A stretch of DNA of 64,000 bases from NCBI GenBank assembly GCA_030141605.1, contig JAQGDQ010000197.1, positions 188,001 to 252,000 on the forward strand, read 5' to 3'. Origin of the DNA: Tubiluchus corallicola. Its lineage: Eukaryota > Priapulida > Priapulimorpha > Priapulimorphida > Tubiluchidae. The notes beneath the pieces are model-generated. The model was given only the letters and a program-made list of their open reading frames with translations, had not been told where the DNA came from and searched no databases. The number at the start of each line of letters is the position of its first letter. Within the stretch, counting starts at the first letter, position 1. Both the position numbers and the translations under genes were made by a program. This document shows positions 57,641 through 64,000 of the stretch, in pieces.

Positions 57641-59180
57641 TTTGCCGTATTCGCTATAATTTCTTCGAAAAGAAAACATGTTTTTAGTGTTTTTTCGCTT
57701 TGATTTTATTACCATGACTTCATAGATGTTTTCTGTTAGAAACAATTTCCACAACTAAACACCTATAAAAATGTAATGATAAGTCTATAGGTGTAAAGAA
57801 AATATGAGACAAAACGAAACTGCCCAAAGCCACACAAACGATCTTTTCGCTTACACTTGCTGCGTCACAGCTACGTCATACGCCAGCACGTATTAAACAA
57901 AGTCTTCTGACAACATGAATTGAAATGGAAAAGTAATCATTTAAGTCTGGCTTCCATTGACTATCAATATCATAAGTCTTGGCGACGAATAAATGCCAAA
58001 GTAATGATTGGACGGCCAGACTTCATCTACTGAAAGCGCCCCCCAGAGAAAACCTGCAAATTTATACTCAGTAAAGAAATCGCAAGGTAAACACGCCATA
58101 TTTGAGTGCAGGAATTAGAAATTTATCAGGAAAAATCAAGCTTCATGGCCGAACAAATAGAGGAACAGCTAAAATGAGAAGCTAGCATAAAGCGTATGAA
58201 AAGTTCGATGTCGTTTATCCTTCTTATTTGCAAATTGATTAGTCAAAATTATTATAGTTTGACAAACACAGGTCTAATGCTTTTACTGCCCCTGTAGGAA
58301 ACTGTACGAAACTAATCGCGATCCAAATTACTGCCTTGAAATTAACAGCAACAGGAAATCTAACGGGACAATCTAACTAGCCCTGCTTTTTGATTGCCCG
58401 CAACACATTTGCAAACTATGATATATCTAAACTAGTTATGTGCTCAAAGTAAACTGTATACGAATTTAGTAAGCAACATACAACAGCGATAATTCTCTTG
58501 TTTATCTTTCAACCCCACAGTGTTTTGAGAGTCAAGTTAGTATATTTGTAATGATGCTGTACATAACGTTATTTAGACACAGTATTAAAGGAAGTAGCGA
58601 TATTACTATCTTTATTTACCATAGGTTGACCTTTAGACTAGGTCTAAAGCCAGTCTAAATCATTTTTTCCAAAATTTGCTTCCTATTATGTATCTTACTG
58701 TTTGTTATTCATTGAATTATTGAAGACTTTCTTTTAATGTATTAATTTGGTATTTGTGTTGATGTGAAATAAATAAACAAATAAACAAATAAGCAACTGC
58801 ATCAAACACTAAACAAGTTCGACGACATTTAAACAAAATGCTTGTGTGTAATGCATAGGCATGAAGCAATCAAGAAACAATGCAAGAGGTGCTGCTATCT
58901 ACTGAGCCTATAGCAAATCTGGTGATAGAAGATGTAAGGAAATTAATTATTTGGAACAGTGTAATTTATTATTTTACGGTTAGGTACTAACAGCTAAGTG
59001 CTTAATTATTGAATAATTAAACAGTAATGATTGAAATTATTCTGAATTTTCGAAAATGCGTAGGAGCTGCCAGATTTGTGTCGAAATAGTGAGATGTTTA
59101 TGGTTGGTTACCTTGTATCAGTCGATATCAAACGTTGAATGATTGAAAACATTTATAATCATGTTGTTAAGTGTCACGTG
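57641..59180. other. Stretch without recognisable genes
   Basis: AT-rich sequence with an AAATAAATAAACAAATAAAC run at about 58770. No coding exon or clear transposon ends were seen. Confidence 0.35.
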
Positions 59181-59184
59181 TTGC

Positions 59185-59191
59185 AATAATA

Positions 59192-59255
<64 letters not shown>

Positions 59256-59358
59256 GCTAATAATAATTAATAATAATATTTAATTAAAATAACTAAAAAA
59301 TAATAAATAATTAATAATAATAATAATAATAATTATTATTATTATTATTATTATTTAC

Positions 59359-59444
<86 letters not shown>

Positions 59445-59457
59445 ATTATTATTATTA
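59185..59457. repeat. Inverted AAT / ATT microsatellite (long hairpin potential)
   Basis: An (AAT)n arm with interruptions (59185-59330) is followed directly by an (ATT)n arm (59331-59457). The two arms are complementary, so either strand can fold into a hairpin of more than 100 bp. Confidence 0.9.
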
Positions 59458-60305
59458 CAGTTCATAAAGTCCTGTAATCTTTTTACTGGTTTTCTATGAT
59501 TTCCTCTATCAAATTATACGTGTTTGTAAGTTTCTTAAAGATTATGGTTTGTTATGGTAATAGGAAGTTTGCAAATTCAATATTAGACAAGCCTAGACGT
59601 AATTACGTATATACACGGATTCAAATTATTGTATTATTCTGTATTACGATGACAGTCTAGACGAGAGCTTCTCCATGCAGTATTTTTGTTATAACCGACC
59701 GATTACTGCTCCCCTGATCAGCGCAATCAACTCAGCGCTGCCTGAGAAACGATAAAACATTCATGTTTATTTATTTATAAGCAACAGAATAGAATAGCAG
59801 TGGGAACAGAATGGCCTCTGTAACATCACCTTCATATATCATACTGACTGCAGCAAGCAAAGGCGTATTTAGAGTTACCGAAGGTGGGCAATTTAAAATC
59901 AATAAATTAGCGTGATGAGGCATGAAGACAAATTATAACACCCAAGAAGGCTGCGATATTTACTGATCACCTTAACTACAGCAAGAGAGGGCTATATTTA
60001 TCAAAAAAATTGTCGAGGAATGCTTAGACCGTGGTTAGGGCAGCAGTACAGTAAACAAATCTCCTAAATGTTTTAGCGAATGCGTGATCTGTTTTACGTG
60101 TTCTACAATACAGGTGAAATGCGTAACGTTTACTGTTTGTGACTGTTTAAATTGTGCTGGGAGTAACTGTTTAATTTTAGCTAGTACTCCTACTCCATGG
60201 GGCACAGACGTACGCAAAACCGTACTGAACATGGCTATATAATTTTATTGTTTACTTTTTGCCAATATATAAATGTATATAATTTTGTGCCTAATAAATA
60301 GTTAT

Positions 60306-60339
60306 AGTAGTAGTAGTAGTAGTAGTAGCAATAGTAGTA

Positions 60340-60435
<96 letters not shown>

Positions 60436-60445
60436 CAGTAGTAGT
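60306..60445 (+). repeat. (TAG)n microsatellite
   Basis: More than 40 TAG/GTA units with three small interruptions. Poly-valine and poly-tyrosine frames on the two strands are artefacts of it. Confidence 0.95.
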
Positions 60446-61173
60446 GTTTTTGTACATACACGACACTATGTGTTACTGATGATTTGTATGGATTTGTATT
60501 TAGAACTGGTACTGCTTTTATACTGCAATTGTTGTTATTGCCGGCTGTCAACTTCATCAGTGCCAGTTGTAGTAATGATGATGGCTTGTTTTGGTAAACT
60601 TTGTGGTTTTTACTATGCCTTTTACTTGTCTAGCTATGTGACAAAGCTTTATCTTTTCCCGTAGTAGTTATGGCATAATGTTTGATATTTGCTAGTGGGC
60701 GTTATTCACAAGCTGTTTACACTGTATCGTTTAAATGCATACTAGTGCGTACATTCTGACATCATCACGTGTTTCTAATGGTAGGTAATGAATTATGACA
60801 AGTGAGTTTATAAGTGAAATTAATAAAATACCGCAATGGTATGATGCTTCATATTATTGCCACTTACGTCTACACATCTCGTTATTTACATACTGTGACA
60901 CCTTGCTATTTTACATTAAAATGGCATCATGCACACTTTTCTAACTTGCTTTGCAATAGCTTTTAATGTTGGTGATATTATGAATCTATAGAAGCACAAA
61001 GTTTGGTAACAGAATAGCTATTTGATTTATTGAATTAATGTTATTACGGTGGAGTTTCCACGAATTAAGCCTTGTTTGAAGTTGACGATTTGTGTGTACT
61101 AAGCAGTTAACACCACTGAATCTTGCTGTTTGTTATTCTTAGTCTTACAGGTACAAAAACATTGATGAGATGA

Positions 61174-62133
61174 ATGATGTCTCTCCACAACAGCAGTGAT
61201 GCAAACCTTTTAACAAACAATGAAACTGCTATTACATGCATTGCTACTACTTGGCTAACTTCATTGATCTATGATGTGCTGTATCAGTTTTTGAGCATTG
61301 GCAAATTGCATTTGTAATATAGCTATTTTGAAATTTCGTGATCTACAGACGACAAGTAACTTATTCGTGTGCAATCTCTCTGTCACAGACCTGCTCATGG
61401 GTATTTCGCTGCTTCGCTTGCTATATAGAAACCTATGTACTTTGTTTAGCACAAAACAACTAACGGAAATATATGTTGGCATGTATGTCGTAATACAAGC
61501 ATTAGGTGGAGAATCTGTTGTTATGCTGCTCCTCGTGACAGTGGATCGCTATGTGGCGATTGTTTATCCACTGCAATATCATAACATTATTAAACCAGTG
61601 AGGGTGAAAAGGGCTATAGTTCTTACGTGGTTATACTCTTTTTTTGCTTGGGCAATTTATTGACGACATATAGAGGTGTTGAAATACCTCTGCAGCACTG
61701 CGGATTTTTACAAATTATAGATGATACTGGCGTGTACATAATTGCAACCCATTTTCTGTTCATTGTGTTGATAATGTTAACAGCTTACTTACAAATCATG
61801 TCAATTGCACGTAACCATTTAGTTAGGATTTCTCAAGCTATGCATCAAGATCTTACACTCTTACAATATGTAAAGCAAGCAAAGATTATGTTTATTGTTA
61901 TTGGTACATTTGTTATCTGTTGGTTGCCTTTTAATATTGTTGTCATTGTCCACAAAGCCAGAGTACACGAACAACATCAGTTTGCCAGGGACTTTACCTA
62001 TTTATTGGTAATTATTATGAATTCATTGTATAATCCATTAATTTACTCATGGAAAAACAAGAATTTGAGAATTGCTATTCAACACATGTTGTGCTATAGA
62101 TCTGGTCAGCCTGCATTTGCTGAAGAATCTTAG
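61174..62133 (+). pseudogene. Class A (rhodopsin-family) GPCR with two frameshifts, intronless
   Basis: The first frame starts MMSLHNSSD with two N-glycosylation sites (NSS, NET), reaches TM1 (YDVLYQFLSIG), then stops. TM1-TM4 continue in the next frame: NCICNIAILKFRDLQTTSNL, NLSVTDLLMG (TM2), VTVDRYVAIVYPL (DRY motif, TM3), IVLTWLYSFF (TM4). From 61640 the first frame resumes: HCGF (ECL2 cysteine), TM5, FVICWLPFNIV (C-W-L-P, TM6), NSLYNPLIYSW (NPxxY, TM7), KNKNLR helix 8 and a TAG stop. Total length fits about 320 residues. Both breaks fall in homopolymers (AAA at 61303-61305, a T run at 61635-61641), so it may be a recent pseudogene or two sequencing errors. The motifs resemble small-ligand amine/melanocortin-like receptors; the ligand is unknown. 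An acceptor-like cttacag at 61150 could mark a 5' UTR intron. Confidence 0.8.
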
Positions 62134-62239
62134 TTTAAATAGCTAACTTATATTGTTCTTATTGTTCCATACAAGTCGTGTTGGATCCAGCAAATGATTA
62201 GCAAAGAAAATTCTTGGTCTTGATGTGGCAATGCATAAC

Positions 62240-62770
62240 CCATGTATCTAGATTTGAGGAGAGGGCTGAAACCTATCTTATTCGAAGTGAGATCAGCTGT
62301 GAAGAAACTAGAGAAGATCTGAAAAGACCGAGCTCTATCTATCAACCTAAAATTAGACATATTCTGGAAAACTGCCTTCCCTATGCGTCAGAATCTTGGG
62401 TATTGAGAAAAACAGAAAGGGACAAAGCTGGCCCCTTATAGTTATAAATGGTTATTTGGGATAATGGAGAGAAAAGAAAACAGAACAATTTAACCAGTCA
62501 TTTCTATTATTCTAGCTGGACAGGTTCGTTATGGGGACATATTATTTGTGTATCCAAACTGGATGGCTAATTGGAAAAGGATATTTTGTTGAAGAAAACT
62601 CTAGGTACTAGCAGACAAGGAAGACCAAGAACTCAGAAGATAGATCAATAAAAAAATCTGGTTGTTGTGGATTACTATAGGAGATGTTGGAAAAGGCAAA
62701 AGATAAACAAGTGTGGAGAGAGACAGTCTGCAATATCGGAGATGTATCGTAGTATTGGTGCTTTGGAAGC
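62240..62770 (+). mobile_element. LINE C-terminal remnant
   Basis: The frames read ILENCLPYASESWVLRKTERD, then LWGHI, LEKDILLKKTLGTSRQGRPR-T and KCGERQ. This matches the LLYGxETWxLxKxxxxxL...GHxxR...GxRxxGRPxxRWxD...WRxxV ending of LINE polyproteins. Stops and frame changes make it dead. Confidence 0.6.
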
Positions 62771-64000
62771 AATATGTATGAATGCTCTTTGATTTAAGAG
62801 CAAAACTAACTATCAGAGGGGTTAATTATAACCGATTCCAATTTTAGTTAATTATTGGTATCAGTAGTACTGGAAGTCCATCCTGCAATATAACTACTTT
62901 TATCAAGGTTTTGTTGCCTTTAATTTTTGTCCATGCACATTAACTCTCCATAATTTTAAAACTAGTGTACAGGCTAAGGGGTCTAGATGCAGTGACATCT
63001 GGCAGCATGAGCTGAATACGAGGTTTTTAAAGCGTTTTATATGTGAATTTCTTAGCGGATAAAAGCACTTTGCTGGTATTACTTTGAGTCTGAAAGCATG
63101 GATGCAAAAGAATATTCCATTCACTTTTGTATAATTGCAATGAATTATTATTGGTCAAGTGCATCGGTTAATCGGTCCAGCGGTTAAATCGCTGGATTGC
63201 CTAATTTTTAAATAACTGTCACTAAAGCACGAAAATTGAGGTCACCAAAGCATTAAAATTTGCCGAGTACCGCTGGAAGATGAAAATTAGCAAAGAGATC
63301 AAAGAAATTTATTTTCGAAAAACACGCCGCATTATCTTTGCAATGATTAAATCAAGCTTGGAGTGATAACCATGCCAGGCTATTCTAACTATTCCAACTC
63401 TGACTACGTACATTGAAAACTGCTTAAGCGTGGAGGTCAGTCCGGTAGCCAACCGATATTCTGTCATTAGGAAAAGTCTAAATCTGTTGTACGTTTGTGA
63501 AATCATCAATGTCAACCTATCACCAAAATATAAAACTTGTAGAAAAATTCTTTCTCGAGGTCTTTTATTCATTAACAGTGATATTTTAATAGAATTATAA
63601 TTCTTTTCATTTTACAAAATACAATCATATACTTTAAGATTTCTTCTCAAATGATGTGGTGTTTTACATTATGAACCAGCAGTTGTCGCTTTATCACATT
63701 TTGGCAGCCCTCCACTATATCCTCCACATATTGTCCCAGCAGCTATAATACAACGTAAAGGTTAAACAATCACAATGTGCCTAACCACTGGCAATTACAG
63801 CAGCCATAGCAAACTCCATAAGAGTTCACCAATGAATGTTCTAACAGTCACTTTTGGTAAAGTAAAATTCAGTTGACTGTGACCATGACAGGTGTGCAAC
63901 TACAATATCCTATGCAATACTGACATCTTGTAGTATTGCCCTAAATGGGAGAAACCTGCTAGCTACTGATGGCAGCTAAAGGGCAGTGATCATCGTAGCT
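62771..64000. other. Stretch without recognisable genes
   Basis: A minus-strand frame at 63309-63572 has no family match or splice context. No other coding or transposon signal was seen up to the window end. Confidence 0.3.

Noticed and set aside
60273-60557. Poly-valine and poly-tyrosine open frames on the two strands
   Set aside because: They are translations of the (TAG)n microsatellite.
1-64000. CRISPR array, bacterial operon or ribosomal RNA genes
   Set aside because: No direct repeats with regular unique spacers, no operon structure and no rRNA sequence; the genes are split by introns.

Overview
This window is AT-rich nuclear DNA from an animal. Its genes are split into short exons (48-190 bp) with canonical GT/AG introns. 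It carries decayed non-LTR retrotransposons, small inverted-repeat DNA transposons, long trinucleotide microsatellites and a rhodopsin-family receptor. I cannot name the species; everything fits an invertebrate or early-branching metazoan.

Region 1 (about 1-1200): an unidentified plus-strand gene appears to end here (stop at 708-710). Region 2 (4568-25446): one complete plus-strand gene, reconstructed exon by exon, encodes a liprin-beta (PPFIBP family) scaffold. It has 21 coding exons including one 48-bp exon that looks like a cassette exon, 969 codons in total or 953 without the cassette, and consistent phases throughout. The order is a proline/histidine/tyrosine-rich N-terminus, a coiled coil, a low-complexity linker with a conserved basic S-A-P-N-L motif, three SAM domains and a short tail ending S-S-D-V. 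Its introns hold a TA-flanked inverted-repeat element, a hAT-like element with 8-bp target duplications, a telomere-like foldback element, a tRNA-like SINE remnant, a purine tract, and a minisatellite made from the last 30 nt of a coding exon plus its splice donor.

Region 3 (about 27000-48500) is mostly a graveyard of LINE reverse-transcriptase fragments in both orientations, with simple and degenerate tandem repeats and a second copy of the telomere-like foldback element. Region 4 (about 49500-53500) holds several exon-like coding segments with good splice sites that I could not assign to a family. Region 5 (55300-56700) is a trypsin-like serine protease pseudogene, split by a 423-bp hAT-type element with target duplications and broken by frameshifts. 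Region 6 (57000-60500) holds a LINE tail, a large AAT/ATT inverted microsatellite and a (TAG)n array. Region 7 (61174-62133) is a single-exon class A GPCR with two compensating frameshifts, followed by another LINE remnant.

The clearest functional unit is the liprin-beta gene. The most unusual structures are the splice-donor-containing minisatellite (20191-20640), the telomere-like foldback pair (8026-8164 and 44999-45137), the hAT-split protease and the doubly frameshifted receptor. No computation was run; homology statements rest on recognising conserved motifs.
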